A DNA stretch of 64,000 nucleotides, taken from Neisseria sp. KEM232 (GTDB lineage: Bacteria > Pseudomonadota > Gammaproteobacteria > Burkholderiales > Neisseriaceae). Both the position numbers and the translations under genes were made by a program. Numbering within the stretch: position 1 is the stretch's first letter; every line of letters begins with the position of its first letter. The stretch lies in contig NZ_CP022527.1 in assembly GCF_002237445.1 (NCBI RefSeq), positions 1,984,001-2,048,000 on the forward strand. The letters are read 5' to 3'. Shown here piece by piece: positions 25,223-34,107 of the stretch. Below the pieces are notes generated by a model that did no database searches, had not been told where the DNA came from, and saw only the letters and a program-made list of their open reading frames with translations.

Positions 25223-26719
25223 TCAGACGGCCTTTTTGCTTTTACTGCCGTTTGCCAGCGCCGCTTGGGCAATTTCAAAGTCGGAAAAATGGTGTTTCAC
25301 GCCCTGCACGTCTTGGTAGGTTTCGTGGCCTTTGCCGGCAATCAGGATGATGTCGGCACTTGCGGCGTGCTGCACGGCAAATTCGATGGCGGCGCGGCGG
25401 TCGGCTTCGACACGCTCGGGCGCGGATACGGCGGGCAGGATGTCGGCGATGATGTCGTTAGGATTTTCCATGCGTGGGTTGTCGCTGGTGACGACGACTT
25501 TGTCCGCACCCTGCACCGCCGCCGCGCCCATCAATGGGCGTTTGCCCCGGTCGCGGTTGCCGCCGCAGCCGAACACGCACCACAAGGCCGCGCCCTGCGG
25601 TTTGATTTCCTGCAGGGTGGCGAGGGCTTTTTCCAGCGCGTCGGGCGTGTGGGCGTAATCGACCACCACCAGCGGCTTGCCGCTTTCGATGATGCAGTCC
25701 ATGCGGCCGGTGGCGGGGCGGATTTGCGCGAGCGCGGCCAAGACTTTATCGAGCGGATAACCGTCGGCACACAATACGCCCACGCAGGCGGCGAGGTTTT
25801 GCGCGTTGAACCGCCCCAAGAGGCGGGTTTTGACACTGCCTTTGCCCCACGGCGTGTCGAGGGCAACTTCCATGCCGTCTGAAGCGGCGGCAAACCCTGT
25901 GATGCGGATGTCGGCTTGTTCGCCGAAACCGTAGCCGTACACGGCCAAATCGGGGCGGTCGGCTTTCAGACGGCCTATCAACTCTGCGCCGTAGGGGTCG
26001 TCTGAATTAATCACGGCGTGTTTCAGGCCGCGCCAGTAAAACAGGCGTGATTTGATTGCGCCGTAGGCTTCCATTGTGCCGTGGTAGTCGAGATGGTCGC
26101 GCGTGAGGTTGGTAAACACGGCCGTCTGAAAAGCCGTACCGTTGACGCGGGCTTGGTCGAGGCCGTGGCTGGACACTTCCATCGCGGCGGCGGTTGCGCC
26201 CTGTTCGCGGAAACGGTGCAGCAGGGTTTGCACTTCCACCGGCGCAGGTGTGGTGTGGGTGGTGTCTTCGAGCGCGCCCCAAAAGCCGTTGCCCACCGTA
26301 CCGATAATCGCGGTTTTGTCGCCGAGCAAATCTGCCGCCTGCGCGAGCCATTGGGTAATCGAGGTTTTGCCGTTGGTACCGGTTACGCCCCAGACTTTGA
26401 GGCCGTCTGAAAGGTTGCCGTACACTTGCGCGGCGAGGATGCCCGCGCGGTGTTTCAAGTCTTTGATGCCCTGATTGGGCACGTTCCACTCGGGATTCCA
26501 TTGGAACGCGCCGTCGTCGTCCCAAAACACAAACGCCGCGCCATTGGCAATCGCGGCGGAAATGTAGCTGCGGCCGTCTGAATATTCGCCCTGGCAGGCG
26601 ACGAAAATATCGCCGCGCTTGATTTGGCGGCTGTCCGAATGCAACAAACGCCCTGCTGCGTTTTCACACAGCAGAGGCGGAAAGCCGGTTTCCACCGGCG
26701 GGTTCGAATCGCTGAACAT
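25223..26719 (-). CDS. murE: UDP-N-acetylmuramoyl-L-alanyl-D-glutamate--2,6-diaminopimelate ligase
   Basis: Adds meso-diaminopimelate to the precursor. 498 residues. DSRQIKRGDIFVACQGEYSDGR, the ATP loop VTGTNGKTSITQWLAQ, and SDNPRMENP: the DNPR motif marks the diaminopimelate- rather than lysine-adding type. The stop is a DUS TGA (KKAV end). Follows ftsI by 14 bp. Confidence 0.97.
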   Translation of the reverse strand: MFSDSNPPVETGFPPLLCENAAGRLLHSDSRQIKRGDIFVACQGEYSDGRSYISAAIANGAAFVFWDDDGAFQWNPEWNVPNQGIKDLKHRAGILAAQVYGNLSDGLKVWGVTGTNGKTSITQWLAQAADLLGDKTAIIGTVGNGFWGALEDTTHTTPAPVEVQTLLHRFREQGATAAAMEVSSHGLDQARVNGTAFQTAVFTNLTRDHLDYHGTMEAYGAIKSRLFYWRGLKHAVINSDDPYGAELIGRLKADRPDLAVYGYGFGEQADIRITGFAAASDGMEVALDTPWGKGSVKTRLLGRFNAQNLAACVGVLCADGYPLDKVLAALAQIRPATGRMDCIIESGKPLVVVDYAHTPDALEKALATLQEIKPQGAALWCVFGCGGNRDRGKRPLMGAAAVQGADKVVVTSDNPRMENPNDIIADILPAVSAPERVEADRRAAIEFAVQHAASADIILIAGKGHETYQDVQGVKHHFSDFEIAQAALANGSKSKKAV

Positions 26720-26733
26720 GATGGCTGGTTTCC

Positions 26734-28737
26734 TTATCCGGCAGCGGGCACGGCGGCTTTTACGGGCTTGGTGGGCGTGACGCCGAGGATGTTGAGGCTG
26801 CCCGACATGATGTCTTTGAAGACCGGGCCGGCGACGATGCCGCCGTAGTAGCCGTTGGCGCGCGGCTCGTCGATGGCAACAGCAACGATAACGCGCGGTT
26901 TGTCCGCCGGAGCGAAGCCGATAAACGTGCCGATGTGTTTGTCGCGGGCATAGCCCCTGCCGACGACTTTCTGCGCCGTGCCGGTTTTCGCGCCGACGTC
27001 GAAGCCTTCAACCGCACCCGCCGTGCCCGTGCCGCCTTTTTCGGTAACAGCAACCATGATTTTGCGCATGGCTTTGGCGGTGTCGGGTTTGAGGATGCGT
27101 TCGCCGTCGGGTGCGCCGTCGAGTTTTTCAATCGAAAGCGGCATCAGGCGGCCGTCGGCGGTCAGCACGGTGTAGGCGCGCGCCAGTTGCAGCAGGCTCA
27201 TCTGCATTCCGTAGCCGAAGGACATGGTAGCCTGGTCGAATTTGCCCCAGTTTTTCCAGTTGCGCAGCTGCCCTGCGGCTTCGCCGGGGAAGCCGATATC
27301 GGGCTTGGTTTTGAAACCGAGGCTGCGGTAGTAGTCGTACATGTCTTCGGCGTCGTACATCAGCGAGATTTTGCTGGTACCGACGTTGGACGATTTCTGC
27401 ATGATGCCGCGCACGTCGAGCGAGGGATACAGGTGGGTGTCGCGCACGGGATGACCGCTGATGCTGTACGGCTGGGTGTTGAACTGGGAGCGCGGGTTGA
27501 TTTTTCCGTCGTCCAGCGCTTTGGCGATGGGGAAGGGTTTGAGTACCGAGCCGAATTCGTACATATCGGTCACGGCTCTGTTGCGGCGCTGGTCGCTGTC
27601 GGCTTCGCCCGGTTCGTTCGGATCGTAGGACGGGCCGTTGACCATGGCGAGGATTTCGCCCGTGCGGGCATCGAGCACGACGGCGCTGCCCGCTTTGGCC
27701 TGGTGGTGTGCCACAGCTTTGGTCAGCTCTTCGTAGGCCAGGGTTTGGATGCGCTGGTCGACCGATAAAACGATGTCGCGGCCATCGTGCGGCGCCCGGC
27801 TGCCGCCGTCTTCCATGCTGTCGACGATGTGGCCTTTGTTGTCGCGCAGCACGACTTTGCGGCCGTCGCGGCCGTGCAGTTCTTTTTCGCGCGACAATTC
27901 CAAGCCTTCCTGGCCTTTGCCGTCGATATTGGTGAAGCCGATGATCTGCGCGAACAGGCTGCCGCCCGGATAGTGCCGCTGCGGCTCCTGCTGGAAAGCC
28001 AGACCTTTGATTTTCAAGGCGGCAATCCGCTTGGCGGTTTCGGGTTTCAACTGGCGTTTGAGAAACACGAAGTCGATTTTTTTGCCCATATCGGCTTTGA
28101 GCACTTCGACGCTTTTTTTGTCGAGTTTGGACTGGATGGCGGGATTGAGCACGTCGGCCAGCTCTTGCAGCTTGGCATCGTCGGGCAGCACGGCCAATTC
28201 GCCCGGGCGCACGTAGAGCGACTGCGTGCCGGAAGGCGTGCCGTCTTTTTCTTTGTCGTCGCGGAATTTCAGGCCGTCGATGCCGAGCGCTTTCACGGCT
28301 GCGACGGTATCGGGTTTCAGACGGCGTGCGATATAGGAAACGGTGCTTTTTCTGTCGAGGCGCTCGCTGATGATGTCGGCGGGCACGTCGATCATCTCGG
28401 AAAGGGTTTCGATTTCTTCGGCCGTGAGATTGGCTTCGGAAGGGATGGCATACAGGGATTCGGCGGGCGCGCTCAATGCCAGGCGCGCGCCGTTGCGGTC
28501 GCTGATCAGGCCGCGCGCGGCGGGCAGCTTCACGGTGCGCACGAAGCGTTTGTTGCCTTCTTCGGTGAGGAATTCGTGATGCGAAGTCTGCAGATACAGG
28601 CCGCGTCCGATCAGCGCAAGAAAACCGGCGCCCAGCGCGCCGAGCATGAAATAAATCCGCCCGTTGCTGGTAACCGGCTTTTTGCTCTTTTCCTGCCCGG
28701 GCAGCATCTTCGGCTTGTATTCGTTCTTAATCAACAT
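26734..28737 (-). CDS. ftsI: Penicillin-binding protein 2 (FtsI) with an internal duplication
   Basis: Septal transpeptidase, called penA in Neisseria. 667 residues from the ATG at 28737 (MLIKNEYKPKMLPGQE); N. meningitidis PenA is about 581. One membrane anchor (about 27-48). The transpeptidase motifs are all present: Ser397-Val-Leu-Lys400, SSN at 449-451 and KTGT at 584-587. The block before the active Ser reads EFGS rather than the usual EPGS. The extra length comes from an apparent tandem duplication in the N-terminal region: residues about 94-160 and 173-251 both run SLY..P, then a leucine-rich helix, then a RRLKP/KRQLKP helix and ALGIDGLKF/ALKIKGLAF. It follows ftsL by 61 bp. Confidence 0.97.
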   Translation of the reverse strand: MLIKNEYKPKMLPGQEKSKKPVTSNGRIYFMLGALGAGFLALIGRGLYLQTSHHEFLTEEGNKRFVRTVKLPAARGLISDRNGARLALSAPAESLYAIPSEANLTAEEIETLSEMIDVPADIISERLDRKSTVSYIARRLKPDTVAAVKALGIDGLKFRDDKEKDGTPSGTQSLYVRPGELAVLPDDAKLQELADVLNPAIQSKLDKKSVEVLKADMGKKIDFVFLKRQLKPETAKRIAALKIKGLAFQQEPQRHYPGGSLFAQIIGFTNIDGKGQEGLELSREKELHGRDGRKVVLRDNKGHIVDSMEDGGSRAPHDGRDIVLSVDQRIQTLAYEELTKAVAHHQAKAGSAVVLDARTGEILAMVNGPSYDPNEPGEADSDQRRNRAVTDMYEFGSVLKPFPIAKALDDGKINPRSQFNTQPYSISGHPVRDTHLYPSLDVRGIMQKSSNVGTSKISLMYDAEDMYDYYRSLGFKTKPDIGFPGEAAGQLRNWKNWGKFDQATMSFGYGMQMSLLQLARAYTVLTADGRLMPLSIEKLDGAPDGERILKPDTAKAMRKIMVAVTEKGGTGTAGAVEGFDVGAKTGTAQKVVGRGYARDKHIGTFIGFAPADKPRVIVAVAIDEPRANGYYGGIVAGPVFKDIMSGSLNILGVTPTKPVKAAVPAAG

Positions 28738-28798
28738 ACTGCTACTGCTTTCTTGTGGGAATTTTCTCTGCGTGTCCGGCACAGGCCGGTTTTTGTTG

Positions 28799-29059
28799 TT
28801 ATTCGGTTTCCACCACTCGGGTGTCGGCGGCCTGCGGCGGCGCGAGCCCTGCTTGGGCGGCGGCCTGTCTGACCAGCCGGTGGTTCGACAATTCCGCCTG
28901 TTTGAGTTGCAGGCGGGCGAAATCCTTTTCCAGCTCCTGCTGCTGCTTTTCCGCCTCCGCCAGCTCGATATGCTGCTGGCGGGCGCGGTTTTGCTGGGAG
29001 ACGACGGCAAAGCCCGATCCGAGCGCCAGCACCAGCAATGCGATATTGATATAGTTCAT
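28799..29059 (-). CDS. ftsL: Cell division protein FtsL
   Basis: 86 residues from the ATG at 29059 (MNYINIALLVLALGSGFAVV). A short cytoplasmic tip and one membrane segment (about 4-20) precede a periplasmic coiled coil (about 24-65, rich in Gln, Glu and Leu), the standard FtsL layout. Identification rests on size, topology and place between rsmH and ftsI, since sequence conservation is low in this family. Confidence 0.9.
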   Translation of the reverse strand: MNYINIALLVLALGSGFAVVSQQNRARQQHIELAEAEKQQQELEKDFARLQLKQAELSNHRLVRQAAAQAGLAPPQAADTRVVETE

Positions 29060-29090
29060 CCGTTTTTGCTTCCGCAAACTCTGTTGGTTT

Positions 29091-30056
29091 TCAGACGGCC
29101 TCACGGCCGCCGAATGCGCCTTCGGTACGCTCCGCCACCCTCAGCACCGCCGAACGGGCGCGCGGATTGGCCGCCACTTCATCTTCCGACGCCTTCATGG
29201 GTTTTCCGACCGTTTTCAGCGGCGGCTGCGGCAGATCCGCATCGCGCACCATCGCCCATTTGGGCAGCGGCTCGTGGGCGGAATACCGTTTGAAAAATTG
29301 TTTGACAATGCGGTCTTCCAAGGAATGGAAGGCAATCACCGCCAGCCTGCCGCCGCTTTTCAGACGGCCTGCCGCCTGCGGCAGCACCGCTTCTATTTCT
29401 TCAAGCTCACGGTTGATGAAAATCCGAACGGCCTGAAACGTCCGCGTCGCCGGATCTTGGCCGCGCTCGCGAGTACGGACGTTTTGCGCCGCGATACGCG
29501 CCAGCTTGCCGGTTGTATCGACAGGATTTTCGCCGCGCTGCGCGACAATGGCGCGCGCAATCGGGCGGGCAAACCGCTCTTCACCATAATTCCTGATTAC
29601 CTCGCAAATTTCGTTTTCATCGGCAACTGCCAGCCACTGCGCCGCCGACATGCCGCGCGTGGTGTCCATCCGCATATCCAGGGGCGCATCGAAGCGGAAG
29701 CTGAATCCGCGCGAACCGTCGTCTATCTGCGGCGACGAAATGCCCAAATCGAACAGCGCACCGTCTATTTTTCCGATACCCAGCGCATCCAAGGCCGTCT
29801 GAAAAGAGGAAAAACCGTCGTGCACCACGCTGACGCGGCTGTCCTGCCGCGCCAATTCCTGCGCCACGGCAACCGCCTGCGGGTCCTTGTCGAACACAAT
29901 CAAGCGGCCGTTTTCGCCGAGCTTGGACAAAATCAGGCGGGAGTGTCCGCCGCGTCCAAAAGTTCCATCAACATAGATGCCGTCTGAAACCACGTTCAGC
30001 GCATCGACCGCTTCGTTCAGCAAAACGGTGACATGGGAGAACGTTTCGCCGTTCAC
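29091..30056 (-). CDS. rsmH: 16S rRNA (cytosine(1402)-N(4))-methyltransferase
   Basis: Also called MraW. 321 residues from a GTG at 30056 whose GTGA overlaps the TGA stop of mraZ, so translation is probably coupled; the longer open frame upstream is mraZ shadow. HVTVLLNEAVDAL, the SAM site VDGTFGRGGHSR, and GALFDLGISSPQID identify the family. The stop is a DUS TGA (GREAV end). Confidence 0.97.
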   Translation of the reverse strand: MNGETFSHVTVLLNEAVDALNVVSDGIYVDGTFGRGGHSRLILSKLGENGRLIVFDKDPQAVAVAQELARQDSRVSVVHDGFSSFQTALDALGIGKIDGALFDLGISSPQIDDGSRGFSFRFDAPLDMRMDTTRGMSAAQWLAVADENEICEVIRNYGEERFARPIARAIVAQRGENPVDTTGKLARIAAQNVRTRERGQDPATRTFQAVRIFINRELEEIEAVLPQAAGRLKSGGRLAVIAFHSLEDRIVKQFFKRYSAHEPLPKWAMVRDADLPQPPLKTVGKPMKASEDEVAANPRARSAVLRVAERTEGAFGGREAV

Positions 30057-30508
30057 AGCTGAAATCCTATCTGACCCAGCTCGAAATCCAGCTCTTCGGG
30101 ATCGATATCGAGCGCGGCATCGTCTTTGGCGTGGAACACCTCCCTGTCCCACAGCTCCAAACGGTTAACCCTGCCCGTCAGCGCCACTTCCTTATCAAGC
30201 TGCACTTTGCGGCGCAGGTTGGCGGGCAGCAGAATCCGCCCCGCCGCATCCATTTCCATCACTTCGGCATTGTTGAGCAGCAAATCGCGCCACGCCGAAA
30301 GTTTGGCGTTGCCCGCCACGTTTACCGACATCAGCCGCTGCGCTTCCTGCTCCCAAACGCTTTCGGGATAAAGCAGCAGCCGCTCGCGGTTTTCCAGCGT
30401 GGCAACCAGTGCGGGCGTGTATTTGCGCAGCAGCAAATCACGGAACTTGGCGGGAACCGCCAACCGTCCTTTGCTGTCGATATTTAAATCGTGAATGCCG
30501 CCAAACAT
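30053..30508 (-). CDS. mraZ: Transcriptional regulator MraZ
   Basis: 151 residues. Two AbrB-like half domains each carry the DxxGR-xPA motif: DSKGRLAVPAKFRD (about 11-24) and DAAGRILLPANLRR. MraZ binds repeats upstream of its own gene and represses the dcw cluster in E. coli; three matching boxes lie 40-65 bp upstream here. First gene of the 20-kb cluster. Confidence 0.97.
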   Translation of the reverse strand: MFGGIHDLNIDSKGRLAVPAKFRDLLLRKYTPALVATLENRERLLLYPESVWEQEAQRLMSVNVAGNAKLSAWRDLLLNNAEVMEMDAAGRILLPANLRRKVQLDKEVALTGRVNRLELWDREVFHAKDDAALDIDPEELDFELGQIGFQL

Positions 30509-30546
30509 AAAACGCGCCCGAAAAATTCTTCAACCAGGGAAAATTG

Positions 30547-30571
30547 ACACACTTTGCACCACTTTCCCCCA
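30547..30571 (-). promoter_or_regulatory. MraZ operator, three boxes
   Basis: On the minus strand TGGGG, TGGTG and TGTGT recur with exactly 10-bp period, each followed by a GAAAG or CAAAG spacer. E. coli MraZ recognises TGGGN boxes with 5-bp spacers. The boxes lie between the -10 element and mraZ, where bound protein would block transcription. Confidence 0.75.
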
Positions 30572-30581
30572 CTCAGGCCGT

Positions 30582-30611
30582 ACTATAAATAAAAACACGG
30601 CATACGGTCAA
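30582..30611 (-). promoter_or_regulatory. Promoter of the dcw cluster
   Basis: On the minus strand TTGACC and TATAGT with an 18-bp spacer, just upstream of the MraZ boxes and about 75 bp from mraZ. The 5' part resembles the rpsL promoter (both TTGACCGTATG). Confidence 0.65.
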
Positions 30612-30830
30612 ACGGAAAAATCGGGAAAACAAAATAAGGAACAGATACTTAAAGGTAGCCCGAACCAGCCTCCGCACAAGAGCGCAATGCCTTGTCATAC
30701 CACCCGCACCGCCTTCCCGTATAAAATACACGCACTTAACATTTCGCCGCATACCGACGAAACAGTAACGCCCCGCACTTTTACACCGTCAATCATCGCG
30801 ATTGCCATTTCATTTTTACACAAGTTAACC

Positions 30831-31988
30831 ATGACCGCCGCAAACCTTCCCGAACCCTCCGCAGAAGCCCTCGAATCTTCCGAACGCCTCAAACAAACCA
30901 TCCGAGAAGAAATCGCCCTTTCAGACGGCCTCATCCCCTTTTCCCGCTTTATGGAACTCGCCCTCTACGCCCCGCAATACGGCTACTACACAGGCGGTGC
31001 GCACAAAATCGGCGCACAGGGCGACTTTGTTACCGCGCCTACACTCACCCCGCTGTTCGGCCAAACCCTAGCCCGCCAAATCGCCGCCCTGCTGCCACAA
31101 ACCGCCGGCAACGTTTACGAATTCGGCGCAGGCACGGGCGAGTTGGCCGCCACGCTGCTCAACAGCCTTTCAGACGGCCTCAACCGCTATTACATCGTCG
31201 AACTCTCGCCCGACTTGGCCGAACGGCAACGCCAGTTCATCGCCGACAACACCACCCCCGAAGCCGCCGCCAAAGTCGTCCACCTCAACGCCTTACCCGA
31301 TACCGTCGACGGCATCGTTATCGGCAACGAAGTACTCGATGCCATGCCCGTGGAACTCGTGCGCCGCGAACACGGCTGCTTTTGGCAAATCGGCGTCGGC
31401 TTGGAAAACGGGCAGTTTGTCCGCCGCACATCGCCGCTTACCCGCCCTGCCCTGCTGCAAGCCGCCGCGCAATATTTCCCTGACGCAGAGCCTTACACCG
31501 GTGAGCTGCATCCCGCACAATACGCGTTCGTACGCACGCTGGCCGAACGCCTCACACGCGGCGGCATCATCTTCATCGACTATGGTTTCGATGCCGCCCA
31601 GTATTACCATCCGCAGCGCAACGAAGGCACGCTCATCGGCCACTACCGCCACCACACCGTGCACGACCCGTTTTTCCGCGTCGGCCTCACCGACCTCACC
31701 GCCCACGTCAATTTCACCGACACCGCACAAGCCGGCACCGACGGCGGATTGGATTTGATCGGCTACACCACACAGGCCGATTTCCTGCTCAACCTCGGCA
31801 TTACCGAACTGCTCGAACGGCAAAACCTGCCGCCCGACTCCCCCGCCTACGTTCAGACGGCCTCCGCCCTGCAAAAGCTCCTGATGCCGCACGAAATGGG
31901 CGAGCTGTTCAAAGTTATCGCCTTCGGCCGCAATATCGGCGTCGACTGGCAGGGCTTTGCCCGCGGCGACATCTGCCACAAACTGTGA
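30831..31988 (+). CDS. MidA/NDUFAF7-family SAM-dependent methyltransferase
   Basis: 385 residues from the ATG at 30831. The family order is visible: FMELALYAPQYGYYTGG, DFVTAPTLTPLFGQTLARQI, the SAM site YEFGAGTGELAATLL, VIGNEVLDAMPVE, and FIDYGFDAAQYYHPQRNEGTL. The mitochondrial homologue methylates an arginine of complex I; the bacterial substrate is not established. The gene diverges from mraZ across a 322-bp region that holds the dcw promoter and no other gene. Confidence 0.88.
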   Translation: MTAANLPEPSAEALESSERLKQTIREEIALSDGLIPFSRFMELALYAPQYGYYTGGAHKIGAQGDFVTAPTLTPLFGQTLARQIAALLPQTAGNVYEFGAGTGELAATLLNSLSDGLNRYYIVELSPDLAERQRQFIADNTTPEAAAKVVHLNALPDTVDGIVIGNEVLDAMPVELVRREHGCFWQIGVGLENGQFVRRTSPLTRPALLQAAAQYFPDAEPYTGELHPAQYAFVRTLAERLTRGGIIFIDYGFDAAQYYHPQRNEGTLIGHYRHHTVHDPFFRVGLTDLTAHVNFTDTAQAGTDGGLDLIGYTTQADFLLNLGITELLERQNLPPDSPAYVQTASALQKLLMPHEMGELFKVIAFGRNIGVDWQGFARGDICHKL

Positions 31989-32043
31989 AGCGGTTTTTTA
32001 ACGATTAAAATCAATCGGAAAAGAAAAAGCCTTGAAAAAGCGG

Positions 32044-32071
32044 TTGCCCGAGCAGAAAAAAGCCGTATAAT
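32044..32071 (+). promoter_or_regulatory. Promoter of the tRNA-Met/tRNA-Ala pair
   Basis: TTGCCC and consensus TATAAT with a 16-bp spacer; the -10 ends 16 bp before tRNA-Met. Confidence 0.65.
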
Positions 32072-32087
32072 CACGGCTTAACTTCAC

Positions 32088-32164
32088 GGCGAATTAGCTC
32101 AGTCGGTTAGAGCAGAGGAATCATAATCCTTGTGTCCGGGGTTCGAGTCCCTGATTCGCCACCA
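32088..32164 (+). tRNA. tRNA-Met (CAT), probably elongator
   Basis: 77 nt with encoded CCA; acceptor arms GGCGAAT and ATTCGCC pair. The anticodon loop ATCATAA gives CAT. The first base pair is G-C, unlike the mismatched initiator. A CAT tRNA can also be the lysidine-modified Ile2 species, which I cannot fully exclude from sequence alone. Confidence 0.88.
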
Positions 32165-32172
32165 AAAAATTC

Positions 32173-32248
<76 letters not shown>

Positions 32249-32256
32249 GACAACAC

Positions 32257-32288
32257 AAAGGCTTGGTTTAAAAACCAAGCCTTTTTTA
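32257..32288. terminator. Terminator after the tRNA pair, shared with the convergent DUF2750 gene
   Basis: GGCTTGGTTT and AAACCAAGCC form a 10-bp stem flanked by AAA and TTTTTT. The T run overlaps the stop codon of the convergent minus-strand gene, so the hairpin can serve both directions. Confidence 0.85.
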
Positions 32289-32624
32289 CTGCCTGAGTGC
32301 ACAGGAAACCGCATCGCCGTCCCCGTTTGGAAACACCGCACACCGCATCCCCTGCCCTGCCAAAGCGTCCAGCCACACGAGAAAAGCACACAGCGTCATT
32401 TGACGGACGGAAAAGCCCGCCCCGCCCAAGGCTTCCGCCACCGCCTCTTCCGGATACAGGCACACCGCCCTGCCGTCAGATCCGACCACACGGACACCGC
32501 CCGCACCGTCTTCCAACAGCCACACCGCCTCAAAATCCACCACCTTGCGCACAAAATATTCATAACGCGTCCGCGCATCCATCGCCAGCAAATTTGCCGG
32601 CTTATTCGGGTGGATAAAAGCCAT
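32286..32624 (-). CDS. DUF2750-like protein
   Basis: 112 residues from the ATG at 32624, with GAGAGGGAAA just upstream. MDARTRYEYFVRKVVDFEAVWLLEDG matches the start of DUF2750 proteins (a helix with RYxxFxxxVxDxExVW). Soluble, function unknown. Its stop lies in the tRNA terminator. It is transcribed away from argG, with a DUS hairpin in between. Confidence 0.65.
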   Translation of the reverse strand: MAFIHPNKPANLLAMDARTRYEYFVRKVVDFEAVWLLEDGAGGVRVVGSDGRAVCLYPEEAVAEALGGAGFSVRQMTLCAFLVWLDALAGQGMRCAVFPNGDGDAVSCALRQ

Positions 32625-32662
32625 TTTCCCTCTCCTGTATTGACGCCTGCCAACAGCCATAG

Positions 32663-32702
32663 AGGCCGTCTGAAAACGTATAACAGCATTTTCAGACGGC
32701 CT
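32663..32702. terminator. DUS inverted pair in the DUF2750-argG divergent gap
   Basis: AGGCCGTCTGAA and TTCAGACGGCCT flank 16 bases. Neither flanking gene ends here, so it serves as uptake sequence or a barrier rather than a normal terminator. Confidence 0.4.
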
Positions 32703-32759
32703 CAACCCCGCCGCCTGCGGTACAATCGCCGTTTTCCCAACAACTGCAAAGGATCAAGC

Positions 32760-34097
32760 ATGACCACCGCCACCATCCTCCAATCCCTCCCCGTCGGCCA
32801 AAAAGTCGGCATCGCCTTTTCCGGCGGGCTGGACACCTCCGCCGCCCTGTTGTGGATGAAACTCAAAGGCGCGCTGCCCTACGCCTACACCGCCAACCTC
32901 GGCCAGCCCGACGAATCCGACTACGACGCCATCCCGAAAAAAGCGCTGGAATACGGCGCACAGAACGCCCGCCTGATCGACTGCCGCGCCCAGCTTGCCC
33001 ACGAGGGCATCGCCGCCATCCAGTGCGGCGCGTTTCACGTGTCCACCGGCGGCATGCCCTATTTCAACACAACCCCGCTCGGCCGCGCCGTAACCGGCAC
33101 CATGCTGGTTTCCGCCATGAAAGAAGACAACGTCAACATCTGGGGCGACGGCAGCACCTACAAGGGCAACGACATCGAACGCTTCTACCGCTACGGCCTG
33201 CTCACCAACCCCGCGCTGAAAATCTACAAACCCTGGCTGGACCAGCAATTTATCGACGAACTCGGCGGCCGCCACGAAATGAGCGAGTTCCTGATTGCCA
33301 ACGGCTTCAACTACAAAATGTCCGTCGAAAAAGCCTATTCCACCGATTCCAACATGCTCGGCGCGACGCACGAAGCCAAAGATTTGGAGTTCCTTAACAG
33401 CAGCGTCAAAATCGTCAAACCCATTATGGGCGTCGCCTTTTGGGACGAAGACATTGAAATCAAAGCCGAAACCGTGTCCGTGCGCTTTGAAGAAGGCGTC
33501 CCCGTCTCCCTCAACGGCAAAGAATACGCCGACCCCGTAGAACTTTTCCTCGAAGCCAACCGCATCGGCGGCCGCCACGGCCTGGGCATGAGTGACCAAA
33601 TCGAAAACCGCATCATCGAAGCCAAATCGCGCGGCATCTACGAAGCCCCCGCCATGGCCTTGTTCCACATCGCCTACGAACGCCTGGTAACCGGCATCCA
33701 CAACGAAGACACCATCGAGCAATACCGCATCAACGGCCTGCGCTTGGGACGCTTGCTCTACCAAGGCCGCTGGTTTGACAGCCAAGCGCTGATGCTGCGC
33801 GAAACCGCCCAACGCTGGGTCGCCCGCGCGATTACAGGCGAAGTAACGCTCGAACTGCGTCGCGGCAACGACTACTCGATTCTCAACACCGAATCGCCCA
33901 ACCTCACTTACCAGCCCGAACGCCTGAGCATGGAAAAAGTCGAAGACGCCGCCTTCACCCCGCTCGACCGCATCGGCCAGCTCACCATGCGCAACCTCGA
34001 CATCACCGACACCCGCGCCAAACTCGGCATCTACTCGCAAAGCGGATTGTTGCAACTGGGCGAAGGCTCGGTATTGCCAAAGTTGGATAACAAATAA
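32760..34097 (+). CDS. argG: Argininosuccinate synthase
   Basis: Joins citrulline and aspartate, using ATP, in arginine synthesis. 445 residues from the ATG at 32760, with AAAGGA upstream and a TACAAT -10 candidate at 32721. The PP-loop AFSGGLDTSAALLWMK is near the N-terminus; YNTTPLGR-like FNTTPLGRAV and WGDGSTYKGNDIERFYRYG are family segments of the longer ArgG type. argA, another arginine gene, is also in the window. Confidence 0.97.
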   Translation: MTTATILQSLPVGQKVGIAFSGGLDTSAALLWMKLKGALPYAYTANLGQPDESDYDAIPKKALEYGAQNARLIDCRAQLAHEGIAAIQCGAFHVSTGGMPYFNTTPLGRAVTGTMLVSAMKEDNVNIWGDGSTYKGNDIERFYRYGLLTNPALKIYKPWLDQQFIDELGGRHEMSEFLIANGFNYKMSVEKAYSTDSNMLGATHEAKDLEFLNSSVKIVKPIMGVAFWDEDIEIKAETVSVRFEEGVPVSLNGKEYADPVELFLEANRIGGRHGLGMSDQIENRIIEAKSRGIYEAPAMALFHIAYERLVTGIHNEDTIEQYRINGLRLGRLLYQGRWFDSQALMLRETAQRWVARAITGEVTLELRRGNDYSILNTESPNLTYQPERLSMEKVEDAAFTPLDRIGQLTMRNLDITDTRAKLGIYSQSGLLQLGEGSVLPKLDNK

Positions 34098-34107
34098 AAC
34101 GCCCATA

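Noticed and set aside
28738..29010. N-terminal extension of the ftsI frame
   Set aside because: It overlaps ftsL in another frame; MLIKNEYKP at 28737 is the conserved PenA start.
30495..30830. N-terminal extension of the MidA-like frame into the dcw promoter
   Set aside because: The residues are unlike the family, cover the MraZ boxes in antisense, and the ATG at 30831 fits homologues.
32754..34106. 450-codon minus-strand frame opposite argG
   Set aside because: Mirror of a strongly biased gene; no domains, and ArgG is complete on the plus strand.
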